From positions 14,776,601 through 14,840,600 of the forward strand of contig NC_092677.1 in the NCBI RefSeq assembly GCF_964355755.1: a stretch of 64,000 bases of DNA. Reading direction: 5' to 3'. How positions within the stretch are numbered: the stretch's first letter is position 1; each line of letters opens with the position of its first letter. A program made the translations under genes and the position numbers. This DNA comes from Antedon mediterranea. Lineage: Eukaryota > Echinodermata > Crinoidea > Comatulida > Antedonidae. The notes beneath the pieces were generated by a model. The model had not been told where the DNA came from. It ran no database searches and saw only the letters and a program-made list of their open reading frames with translations. Below, one piece after another: positions 1 through 12,400 of the stretch.

Positions 1-1542
1 GCTATGGTATGTAACATCTTGTAGCATAATGATAATTAAGGCATGTAGCTGGCCCCTTGGTATTTCGAACCACAGACTTAACAACTTGGGTATTTATTGC
101 AGTGTAATGTAAGCTGGCATTAAATGACCCTTATGTATCACCTATCATCAGTTGTAAACTACTATTAAGTATAATTTGTAGAAGCATGTTCTCTGTTACA
201 CTACAAAGTGTTCATTTCCAGAATTCTTGCCACATTTCTGCTGACTTTTGATTTTTCTTCAACAGAAGTGACTCCTCTTTGACGAAAGTTCAATTTTCTT
301 TGATTAAAGCAATACATTATATATTATACTAAAACCAATACAACGATTGATATCTTTGATAGAAAATATTGTTTTTTCATGGTTGCTCAAAAGCAAATCA
401 AATGTGAAATGTATTTAAATGACAGTTTTGACATATATTTCATCTATAATTAAAACAATCCATCATATAATCTTAATGTAATTACTATATAATAATTTGT
501 GAGGAAACGTAGGGATTTTGTTGTTTCTTTTATGAATTTCTTTTTTTAATCAATTAAATTTTTATTTACCTGTAGTTATATCCTATATATCTAAATTATT
601 ATCAAATTGCTAAATATTACCATATATCAACTTGCAAAATTAACATTCTTTGCTTAAAATACTATTTTCAGCGCAGTTGTCAGCAGGTATTTTTCCCCAA
701 TATACCTTTAGTTTAGTGCCTCAAAGCCTTCCCAACGGCTTATTGTCACATCACTGGTTGGAATAGCTTACTTTCCAATCATTCCAATCCAGTTGAACCC
801 ATTAAATTGAAGATTACTAATGCATCAGACATGGCTATCAAACAGGTAAAATCATTCAGGTAAATTCGAGAGATTAACCCAGCCTGCAGGAGTCCAAGGC
901 GCTAGCCATCAAACATCACTAGTGTTATGGGAACCTGATTAACAGGTGGCCTGCACGTTAGTCAGCCAATTTTATCCTTCAGTACCTCTGCTATTTTTAT
1001 AATGTGTATGTTTTGGAACATTTTCAGTAGTATAGTTTTGCTTTCTTAGCTAGGCACTTGTTTGTTTTTCTTGGTAGTCCATACATCACCAAAACTTCAT
1101 TCTTCTTACCATAATATTACTTCTTAATGTCGAACATAAAACCAAAGTTTATAGCTGCTTTTATCACAGGTTGATGAAAAACATATGATACACTGTAATG
1201 AAAACATATTTATGTTGTTGTTTTAAAAGAGCACCTAATATACTAATTATTTGATAACTTGTTGCAGGCCATGATTTTAACTATTACTTTCTACGTTATT
1301 GCTATATGATTTTAAAAATAAGGAACGTTGCACTAAAAGCGAGTACTAGAAGACAATATACTAGAATTGAGCTGGGTTGTAGTCAACTTTTCTTGAATTT
1401 CTAAGTGTGTTATTGCATTGTTAAGGGTATTAACCGAGGAAGCCATGTTTAAGACCGATTTATCTTCATCTATAAAAGTACTGGAAGAGTAGTAGAACAC
1501 TTATTATAATCTACACGATCCACTTTAATACAATAATTCTTA

Positions 1543-1563
1543 TATATATATATATATATATAT
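1543..1563. repeat. (TA)n microsatellite
   Basis: About ten uninterrupted TA dinucleotides. Similar short TA tracts occur at about 8438-8457 and 9631-9650. Confidence 0.9.
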
Positions 1564-4500
1564 AGTTTTTTAATACAGGGTGATGTATGAGAATATAACA
1601 TTGGCTCAATCAAACTCTGTAGTTTGCTTTGTTTTTTGTTTGTGTTAAAGTCAACAACCAGATTAATATTATAAAACTCAGGTCAAGAAAATCACATTCT
1701 GATTTTAACAGATCTGTTTAATAAAATATGGTAAATTCTTTTATTATTTTCATTGGTTCAAAAACAAGATATCATCAATCAAATAATTATTAGATAGTTT
1801 AATATGATATTATTGAACACACATCTGTGTGTCAATTTGGCAGGATCGCCCACACAATGTCACATTTGAAGGATGAGGCATGCATACATTAATGTCATAG
1901 TGATACATTTTATTTTATAACTCTTTATATTGAAATGAGTGTGCAATGTAAAAGTTGATGAATTATTGAGGGCGCTGTCCAATATAGAATTTGCAACCAA
2001 TTCTGTAAAACTAAATCAAATGAATTAAATTTTGAAAATTATAAATATTGATATCAAAAGTGATAGTAAGGTAATACATTAGAAAGATTAAGATAAATAC
2101 TTAAAGAAAAGAGAGACTTAAGAAAGGAATACAAGAGTACTTGAGAATCTGATGAATAGTCAGATGTTTTTAATAAATAAAATTAGTATGTAGTAAGAGT
2201 TTAGTTTACTTGCAGTAGAAATGGAAAGAATAAAAAAAAAATTGAGATATTTGATTATTTAAAAGAAAACACGAATGATAATGGAGCTGTTATAATAATA
2301 ATAAGAGTTATATGTAGTGAGATTATTTTGACTTTGCTGTACTTTTTGTAGGAAAGAGAGGAGAGGAGAAAGAGACATTAATAGTTGTTTATTATAGCAA
2401 GAAGAAGACTAAGGTGTTAGCAAATATTGAAATAAATAAGTATGTCTTAAGTTGTTGGTTTACTTTAAGAAATGAAATCGATTGAGTTAAGAAGATGTCA
2501 GTTTACTTATGGATTTAGTAGAAGTAGTACTTATCCTACTTTTGGCCATCATTATCATTATCCTTTTTATTGCAGCAACATATGGACTTGGATTGCTAAA
2601 TAATCAACTGCCTTTGTTTGTGAAACTCTCCCACCCATACATAATAACTAATTATATACCTTTATTAACCAATATTGTATTATTATGATTGTAAAATGAT
2701 GATGATAAAACGTAAGACTTATTTGAAATAGTATAAAAAGTGTTGTCTAAATTGTTTGAAATGTAAAATGCTACAATATGTGATTTACAATTTTATTAAA
2801 CTCTTTCCTCATACTATCTGTACATTAAACAATTATGTACTACCAATATGATAGTAAAACAAGTCTAGAAAGTGAACAGATAGTATATAAAGTACTTATT
2901 TTTATATCAACTGAAATCAACAACAGTTAGGCAGAGTAAAAAAGAGGCATGATAAGGTTCTTCATACGATATCATTGGGTTTTTTTTATAGAATAATTCA
3001 TTGTAAAACAACTTTTTTTTAAATTTTTATTTTATTTTGATTTTACTGACATTTTTTCTGAATTATAAAATCCTGAATCCAGCTATTAAAGTAATTAACC
3101 AAAATCAAGAACTTATTTATTGGACTTAATTTGGACTATTCCTTCTTTCTTTGTATATTGTACTACGAATATGTCTAACAAGTTTAAAATCACTGGGTGG
3201 ATATTTCATTAATAACATACACACATGGCATATCAATTTCCTGTAATTTTCACATTTGAAAATTAGCGACAATTATTCGTCAAAATTCTTGACATCTCAA
3301 TAAATAGACCTATTTTCAGGTTAGTGACCGATTTACTTGGACAAGTAGGCAAACCCTTGGGATATGGTATAAAACTCCAGGGAGGTATTTTTGCAATTTA
3401 TAGTACTTAGCTGTAATCTTGCATTTAGTGAAATTTCCTTTACTGTATTTCTGATGGTCAGTGCACAGTCATTGGTTTCAATTGTGGGCATAAAATGGTA
3501 TGGGGGTTAAACTTTACTTCTAGTTGCAAAAACAAGTCCAACATGTCAAATGTCATTCCAAAAATTATTAAGTAAAAACGTAGCAGTGTATAATTGCATT
3601 TAACAATATACATTCCAATTATATATCACTCTGTGCTTTATTTCATCGACCAGTTGTCCAGCATGCTCTTTGTGATTTTCCCTCCCACCATAATTTAAAT
3701 TTGAAATTATTGGCCATTTAATCTTAAAGACTCTTGAATTAGAAATAAAAATTGATTTTTCACATCCTAACAAAAGGAGAGTGTGGTTGCATAACCATTC
3801 ATTTCAAACTATCTAAGATGATGCATAACAGCCTAATTTGTACACTTTAACAACCCAATTTGTACATTGACAACCAGTAAATGCATTTGATTTTGGTCAG
3901 CTGTCATTGATATTGACCGTCAATCATTGGCTGACCAGACTTTAATAACTCAATAGCCATTATGATGACATCCTGAGTGACCGCCAGAGAGTCTTGTTGC
4001 TAAGACGATAATTGCTATGGACAATTTTTTGGTCTCTGGAAACAATGCCATAGAATAGTAGGCCTAGTTGTAGAATAATAATATTGTTTAATGTTATAAA
4101 TTACTAAGATCATAATTATTATACATTGCGTTAAATCAGATATCGTTTGATAACCAGTATATGGAAAATATTTAGTTTATTCATTTATAATTTTAATATG
4201 TAAATTTCTAAAATTGTTAAAGTCAATAGTATTGTTAATTTCACACAATAAGCCACAATTGAACTTGTTGTGTACTGTACACAAACATTTATTTTCTGTT
4301 GAGAAAATAACAGACTATTTTAGGTCTGTAAAGATGTTGTAATATATTAGTGTTAAATAACACTTAATGTCTTCACATTGCTGATTTTCTGTTTGTTGTT
4401 ATTGCTGTTACATCTTGTTAATCAATGTCCGCTAAAATGTAGTTCAGTAGGAAGTATTAAGTGTTAAAAGCGCTGTTTTCTGTTTCCTATTTCTAACTCA

Positions 4501-7500
4501 AGGTCTAGATCAAGCAACATTTGATTAAATGATTGACAGATTTAGCAGACTATAACACTCAGGTTTTTTTTCAAACACCAAGATGTGTGTGTGTTTGTGA
4601 AAATAGGTTCAGTTATTAGTGAATTGCTTCTTCTGTAGTTTGTAGTAACTGATGGAACACTTGACTATTTTACATAACGACATGGATTTAAACTCAAATA
4701 AGAACAACTCCCAGTCCACCTGTACCTAGTTGACAAAAATACTAGGGGAAATGTGGAAAGGAACTTACGACTCTATCGCTTAATGCCGGTACAATGAGCT
4801 TATTCCTCTATGTTGGAATGAATCTGGGGGCTTACCTTTACCTTTTAATTTCAGAAGATAGTTTTGCTAGCAGGTGTTGTTTTGGTTCCAACCTTGGAGT
4901 TTGATCCTCTGTTGACCAATTCTTAACTGGCCATGCAATAACATGTAACCCCAGTTGGTTGTTTCCCAGACTGAACATGTTATACTACAGATTGTTGATG
5001 TTTGTCATTACAAGCTGTATCACTGTTCATAATAAAAAGGTTGCAAAAGATATTTATTTGTTTACAAGTATTTACAAAAAAATTGATTACCAATAAACTC
5101 AACTCAATTAAGTTATTTTGTTTTGTGTCAAAAAGATTTCACATTTAACACAGTATTCAATTCTTGAAAGATAAGCCTTATACACTAATTAATCAACAAC
5201 AATCAATTCTTCTCAGCTAACTTGTTCCGATTGTCGCATTTTACCCATTTCTGGCTCGGAACTCATTCAAGCGTAAACAAACGTACATCTTCAAACCTAA
5301 ATTAGTATATTTAGATATAAGAGAATAAGCATTGATGTGATCCGTGAAATGTCCATGAAATTGACAACTTTGCTCATTGTCTCTTCACACCAGCTGTGCT
5401 GTGGTATTTGGCGCACGCCAATGTTCATAATAAAAAATAATTATTCAAAATAATTTTGATTTCAATGCACAATATATTATTTTATATTTACAGTTTCTAT
5501 GCATGGTTTTAAAATGTCATTTATTTGCCTAGCTTACATAGATAAATCAAGAATAGTCCATGCTCTCCATAGAGAGTGATATGACATGAAATGTTAAAAG
5601 TACCTTAAACACCCCTCTGCAGTAATGGACTAGTCTGTATTTGTTTGTTTTCTGCTATATTACTGTAGTACCTAACATTGCTTTATGTTATATTTGTAAA
5701 TAAAACTGTACAGCTGCAAAATTCTATAGTAGCATACGTATTTGTTTGTATCATATGCAAATTTTTATACTAAAACTATTTTTTCTTTTGGCTTGCATTA
5801 CAGTATGTGATTATTTATTATCATTTAAATGTTCCAATATTTCATTAGTAAAGATTTAACTTAATCATTTTCATCATACATAACTTTTTCAAATCTCCTC
5901 AACTTAAACAAAGAAATAATTAACAACTGCCTATCTCCTGTTGAGAATTATTTAATCCCATTGTGATTAATAACAACCAATCAAGTTGTCGCGTTGAGGA
6001 AGAATATAATGCTACTTTATTTGAAGATATAATATTGGTAAACTCTTAAATAGATGATTCTAAGAGAAATCTTGTGGAAGAGCCACTGTTCAAAAGTGGA
6101 TGAATTCTAAAAAATAAATGTCATTTATTGTGGTAACAGCTTTCGTCGGATGATAATTTATAGCTCTTCACTAAAGCTAGACTTAATGGGGAATTGACAC
6201 GCTTGATATGTGTAAATGTGTGGAAATGAATAAAATTTTGGTTGGTTTTTCCCCTAATATTTACGATGTAGACCGAATATTTTCGAAGTAGCTCTTCTAT
6301 ATTGCCTTGCATTTAATTCCAGAATCTTCTACTACTTTTCAAAATTCTGATTGCTTTCAATTTAAATTTACGTTGTTGTGATAAACACTTTTCTCCTTCC
6401 TATAAAATTAGTTACTGTTAGGACCAATTAAATCAAAATATCTCAAACTGTTTTGGAAAGATATTTGAATTTTGTTTAAAGTACAGTTGTTTTTGTGTTC
6501 AATGATACAATTATGTAATCGTATTGCTTTTTCGATCCTTAAATGTTATATTACCACCTACGATTTGTATTCCTTTCCAATGACCCTACCCATGGTTTCT
6601 AACCTACCTTGTATAACCTTTCAAAGTTTTGTTGTTTCAATTATCATACCGAATGATTATAACTTTTAATTCTAATTTCAAACACAATTTTTGTCAACAA
6701 CTACAATTTGTTATTTGACATAATTGCTATCAACGTTTTTTACATAGACATCTTTTAACACCTGCCGTCTGTCTGAATGTTACCTGGACGCGTCTGATGC
6801 TAAACTCATACATCATTCACGACTACTTTTAAGACTTCTTCGACAACTGGCTTTAAGCACCGTTACTTTATGTCTTTATGTCTGTTTTACTACATACATG
6901 TGCGTTTGTTAAATAACTTTCACCTGTTTGTTTTGGACATTTTATGTTCTAAATAGAGAAATACATCACTGTTTTATTGCAGTGTTTTTTGTTTTATTAA
7001 TTTTTAGTATTATTACCAATCTTTTGTTTGTGATAGTAATTTTTATTATTTACTATTGGATTTTATAACAGTAATAAAATCATGTCTTGTAATATTCATA
7101 TTACATTCAAAATACAAACATAAATACGTACAACGTATAGAGAAAATACAACAATTAAATTGTAATAAGATTATTATACTGTACCTATTTATTGAGTGAA
7201 AATGTTATAATATTCAATGTGAACTTTATTTTGGTTTCTTCTGAAAAAATGACAATTTAGCTTTTCAATTATTTACGATTTAATGGAATGTATTATCAAT
7301 TAAATAATAGTTGAATTCTATAGATGGACAAAAGTTTGTAGGTGAATTGCGTAAAGGTGACTTGACAAAGATGATTAACCAAACGCAACATAAATTGTTT
7401 TCAATTAGATTCAAGTGACTTAAGTCATGGTTTTAATCTCTTAGGATTAACGGTAAACTTTTCTATCGTATAATGTTAAACCGACTCCCATTACTTCATT

Positions 7501-8542
7501 AATTATCCGACAAAAATACACACATCCCAGTGGAACAGCACAGTTGTAATAAGCTCCATAAAATCAGCCAAAACATGACAACAAAAAAGCGTGCAACACA
7601 AAGACTTGCACCATAAAATGTTTGACCTGCTGTTTATGATCGCCTTTTGCGAGGTCAATCAGCAGATTTAAAGCGTGTCAACAGTGGTTTAGTCGGTAGA
7701 TGTAAAGCATGTCAAAGCGACCTTAAATAGAAATGGAGCGAAACATGTAGGATGGGAACACACTTAACTGGAATGCAAATAAAAATTTAATCCCTTATAT
7801 GTTACAGATGTAATTCATTTCTAAATGAACTGATAAGCTGAAGATTGTTGATGATAACTTTGAATTTCTCAAATCAAGTGTAACCTTGTTACAATGTTCT
7901 CAAAATTATTTTAAATCCAAGATTAGAATATTTTAAACATTCTTAAGAAGGACTTTACTATATAATATAGTTAGAATCTTAGTATCCTTCATGCTTTAAA
8001 TAAATACAGTGATAGCATCTATGATTCCTGAATAGCATTGAGTTATTCTTGGGAAAAACTTAAATGCTTAGTAAATAGGATTAGAAACCTATGGTAGCAT
8101 TTTATTGGCATCACAAGGGACTGGCATTGTTTCATGCTATGTAATTTACAGTGATAATATTTCTGTATCAGTAAGAGATATTAATGAGATGTGTAGGTTC
8201 ACGGCTATAAGGTGAAATTATTCCCATCTGTAACCGTAGTTAGTTCCATCATTGGAATGTTTTATAAAGCATATTATATTTTTCCTATTATTTACATTTG
8301 TTTAGGTATGATTTCTGTTATTTCAGTTTCTTGTTTATCATTAAGACATACAGTAGTAAATTAATATTATCTTTGACATTATAAGTATTTTTTATTTTAT
8401 TATTTACAATAGAATCTTGAAGATAATAATATAATAAATATATATATATATATATATTCCAAACCGCCCGGTGATATACTGAAATTTAATTAATTAATTT
8501 GAAACGATAAAGATGAGGAAATCTGTGAGAATGAGAAAAAGT

Positions 8543-8614
8543 CACCCCAACCGAGACTCGAACTCGGACCGCCTGCTTGATATGCAGATGTCCTAACCAT
8601 TAGACCACTGGGGC
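8543..8614 (-). tRNA. tRNA-like locus with Asp-type AUC anticodon (possible pseudogene)
   Basis: The minus strand folds into a full 72-nt cloverleaf. The acceptor stem GCCCCAG pairs with TTGGGGT allowing G-U, the D stem is GTCT/GGAC, the anticodon stem TCTGC/GCAGG encloses the loop ATATCAA, and the T stem CCGAG/CTCGG encloses TTCGAGT. A-box (TGGTCTAATGG) and B-box-like (GAGTTCGAGTC) sequences are present, and a T5 run just downstream could terminate Pol III. The anticodon would be AUC, which reads GAU (Asp); eukaryotic tRNA-Asp normally carries GUC. A tRNA pseudogene or the head of a tRNA-derived SINE is therefore as likely as a working gene. A (TA)n tract lies about 85 bp downstream in its orientation. 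Confidence 0.5.
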
Positions 8615-8922
8615 TTTCATGGTATTGTTCGAACTCGATTGGATAGCGACTCTTTAACATTCTCGGCGTGGTACGGCGGAACAGCACTATATTCTCCCAT
8701 TGTGTATTATGTGTAACATGTATTTCATATATAATACACATCCACAACAATGGTATTCCACAACTTTCAATCACAGTGTTTGGCAAAAAGCCTATACCTG
8801 CATTGTTTATCAGTTATACGTCAGTAGAGCCCTATTAGATTTTTTCTACAATAGAATATTATAATAAATATTATAAATGTAAATAATACTTAATTATTTT
8901 CTATATTTTATCTTTGCTGCAG

Positions 8923-9446
8923 ATTTAAAAAATGAGTTTAAGAAGAATCCACAGGATGTAGAAGCGATTGCTGGTGGAACCTATGTTCTGGAATGTACAC
9001 CACCACGGGCGTTTCCTGTACCAGATATCAAGTGGGAGAAAAACGGAGACTCCATTGTTAGTGATGAAAGGGTAGAGATAGTGCAGGATGGCAATCTTAT
9101 GATCAGACATGTAAAGAACATTTTCCTTTTCTTCTGTTTTCCATCAAACAACTTCTTTCCAAGCATATTTCTTACCTAGCTGCCATCTAAAGAAGCCTTT
9201 ACAATATTCAACTCTTCCTGTTAGTAGACTATGACTCTGATTCATTTGCTTGTTTTTCTTGGCTGACACTCATCCATATTCAACATACCTCGTGTTCCCT
9301 TTCTTCATGAAGTGTATATAAAGTTTATAATAATAAATTTATGTCTTTATTAAAGGTACGTGAAGAAGATGCTGGAAGCTATAGATGTATCGCTGAAAAC
9401 ATTGCGAATAGGAGAAAAAGTGACCCAGGTGTTCTGTCAGTGCTTA
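8923..9446 (+). other. robo: Robo exons: Ig2-like domain
   Basis: Two exons encode one Ig domain. It begins with an F-x-x-NPxDV segment and has C-x-PPR before P-x-I-x-W, matching the Robo Ig2 signature. It ends with the D-x-G-x-Y-x-C motif (EDAGSYRC). The exon starts in phase after one base of a preceding codon, so an upstream exon must exist. Confidence 0.85.
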
Positions 9447-12400
9447 GTATGTATTTTCAAATTTAAATTGTTTTAATAAAATACTTAAAGAAAGTTTAAC
9501 TTTGATGGTTCTCTAAGGTAAGATTATCAAGAATCTCAAAAAAGTGGACTTATTTTTTTATTTTATTTTATTTTATTCATTTCGGCAATAAACATAAAAT
9601 AATAATTACAAAAAAAAACAACATAGAAATATATATATATATATATATATGAAATACAAGACACGAGGCCGAGGAAAGACAAAAGCATTAAACAAAACGC
9701 TGTCACCGGTAAGGTGTGTCTCTCCAACACATAAATAACAAATAACAAGAATATATACTAATATAGTAGACATATCATTTCATTTAAAAATGTATTACAT
9801 TTTCATCGTGGCTAAGATGCCAAAATGGAAGTGTATATTGTAGAAGAATAGGCTTCAGTATGCATAATGTATCAATTACAGATGACAAATAAAAAATCAA
9901 TGGTATTCTTATTCTTCTTATTTATTACAATTGAAAATAGTTAAACAATGTTTAGTAGCTACCTCTATCCTCTCCTATTCCTTTGATTAAACTTCATTTT
10001 GTGTTTGATTTTTTTTCAGGTCTTCCAGAACAAGGATCAACCTTTAGTTGTTCACCAGTCAGCAAGATGGCACATATCGGAGACACAGTCACATTTTGCT
10101 GCCAAGTGGATCCTATTCCCGGTGCCACACAGCCTTCAATTTACTGGCACAAAGCAAACCAAGCTGTAAGTGTCAAAAGAAATAAACAGATATCAGTAAT
10201 ATCGGTCATATCTTTCAGCTATATCAGCTTTCCTGCAAAGAGTTTTAAAAGTAAATTAGTAAGTACTAATTTTCATGATTTTTATATTATACTAGCCACT
10301 TTATCCTGGTGTTGAAAATGGAAGACGGAGCGTATTGGAGGATGGTAGTCTACAAATCCGAGATGTAACAAAAGGTGATGAAGGACTATATCTGTGCACT
10401 GTGGATGGTAGACAAGCCATTTCAGCACAGGCAAATCTACGAGTAGTTGGTAAGCTATTTTAAATTTTATTTTCAGTAGATTGTTTACTATAATTTATTA
10501 ATAGGGTTAATATAACTACACTTTGATAATTTATGTTGCTGCTGATAGATTATCCGCTATAAAACATCAAACTTTTGGACAAGTTTACTGAAACCTTTAG
10601 GAGGCCACAAGGCATGAACAGTATAGATAGATATAAAGTATGTAATACAGTGTGAACATTTATGATAAAACAGTTTTATGATATTATTAGTTTTGTGGAA
10701 TAAATAATAATTAATAGTATACCATTGATAGAAAGAATACAAAGTGGTATTTTAAAAGAACTACATTACATTTATGCTATTTCTGTTGAGAAGTTTTTAC
10801 TGAAATGATGTATGCTTCATTTATATCTTATCATTCTTTATTCATTGATTTCGCTTGATAATTTTTACATTATGTCATATTTATTGAACATGCAAAACCA
10901 CAAATCACTTTGTTCGTGTCAATACTGCTATCAAAGTGACATGCATCCATTAAATCGCAGATATATTAACACACCTATCTAGAAGAAGTTAAATGTTTAT
11001 TTTTTCCAATACAAGTTTTTCGCGCCCTCTTCCAATATCTAAATTTCAATTCAGATATTCCTCTTTTAGCTGATGTAGTTCAAACAAAATTCATGGTAGA
11101 ACTTCTAAAATAACTTTTTCTATTCCTTTAATTTCAAAAGCAACAGTAATGTAGAAATCAATACCTGAACTATTAGTTCACGAAAGTGGAAAAGTGGCGC
11201 ATTAGATCTGTGAACATTAAGGGCGTTTCAATCAAATTCTCGTTAACGAAGCACGTTACTAATGAACTGCCATTGGGTTGATAGTTTTACGAGGAACCAC
11301 AGGCGTTCGGAACCTACTTGCTCAAATGCAAAATCCATATTTTATTACATCACAACACTAGATCTTTGATTCATGGTTTATTGTATGTGTATATATATAA
11401 TATAATAATTAATATTATGGCATAGAGTTAGAGTAGAACTCCTCATTTGCGACAACCCAATTCAAGGCACACTTTGAAACAAAAAAGGAGCAATATATAT
11501 TTTAAAACCAATTTTGGTTAACTCCTATTAGTATTAAGGGGACACGTCTTTGCTGAGTTCCTTAATAATTACTGTATGTGAATTAATGCAGATTGGGATG
11601 TTCATGAATAATTGACCACTGTACGCCTAATTTCTTTACAGTAGGGGCTTTCAACCTCAACATTAAAAAAATCCATATTTAACAATTACATCATCACATT
11701 TGAGATGAAATGTTTACTTTTTTTACGATCAGTCTGTTCATATTACTTCAAATAAGTAGGCCTACACTACTACCGTACTAATAATCTATATCAATATGTT
11801 CTCCATCCATGCATGGCATTGTGTATAAAATCATTTAAAATTAAGATATATATATCAAGGTTGGTCAAAATTAATATTTTTTTTTAATGATACTGTATAT
11901 TTATTTATTTATTTTTTATTTTATTTTATGTCTTTAGGCAATGTGGCCAAGGATTACCAATAGTGAATTAATCACTGTCCTATTATCAGATAGGTGGTAA
12001 TCCCCCTGATACAGGGGCTATTGTGTGAACCAGTTCACCGGGGTAACCCCCTACTCTCTTTCGAATAATGAACTGGGTTTCTTTAAAGTACACACAGGTT
12101 ATAACTGTGTACACTGGACCTACGGTTTATAGTCCTTATCCGAGAAGACTTGTTCCACCACCAGAACTAGGAGCGAGTCGGCCTCGAACCCTTGCCGATG
12201 TTGTTGTTTGACTCTTTAGGTACGGTAAACGGCGCCCCTGCCTTAACCGCTCGGCCATATGACTCACTCATATGAATAGAATGTTTACTCATACTTACTG
12301 TCCGTCTATTGATGTTTGTATGACTGTGAGTTCCCTGAAATGGATTTCAGGGCATGATTGGAATTGTGTGACAATCAATAGGCATTGATTGTGTCATAAG

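Larger units (their letters stand above)
1..8922. other. Non-coding AT-rich region upstream of the first visible Robo exon
   Basis: No reading frame here resembles a protein domain, and no exon with sensible splice sites and recognisable coding content was found on either strand. A canonical Robo gene needs a signal peptide and an Ig1 exon upstream of 8923. I looked for an Ig1-like Cys/Trp/Tyr-x-Cys pattern and did not find one, so this is most likely a long 5' intron or flank. It contains a (TA)n tract near 1543-1563 and a probable degraded interspersed repeat around 4690-4860. Short open frames at 6121-6312 and 6472-6669 look like chance. Confidence 0.6.

Noticed and set aside
4690-4860. 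Possible degraded SINE/LINE segment
   Set aside because: Text such as ACTAGGGGAAATGTGGAAAGG and TGCCGGTACAATG looks repeat-like, but no head, tail or second copy is visible here.
8490-8786. 98-codon minus-strand frame
   Set aside because: It crosses the tRNA-like sequence in sense and has no domain-like content.
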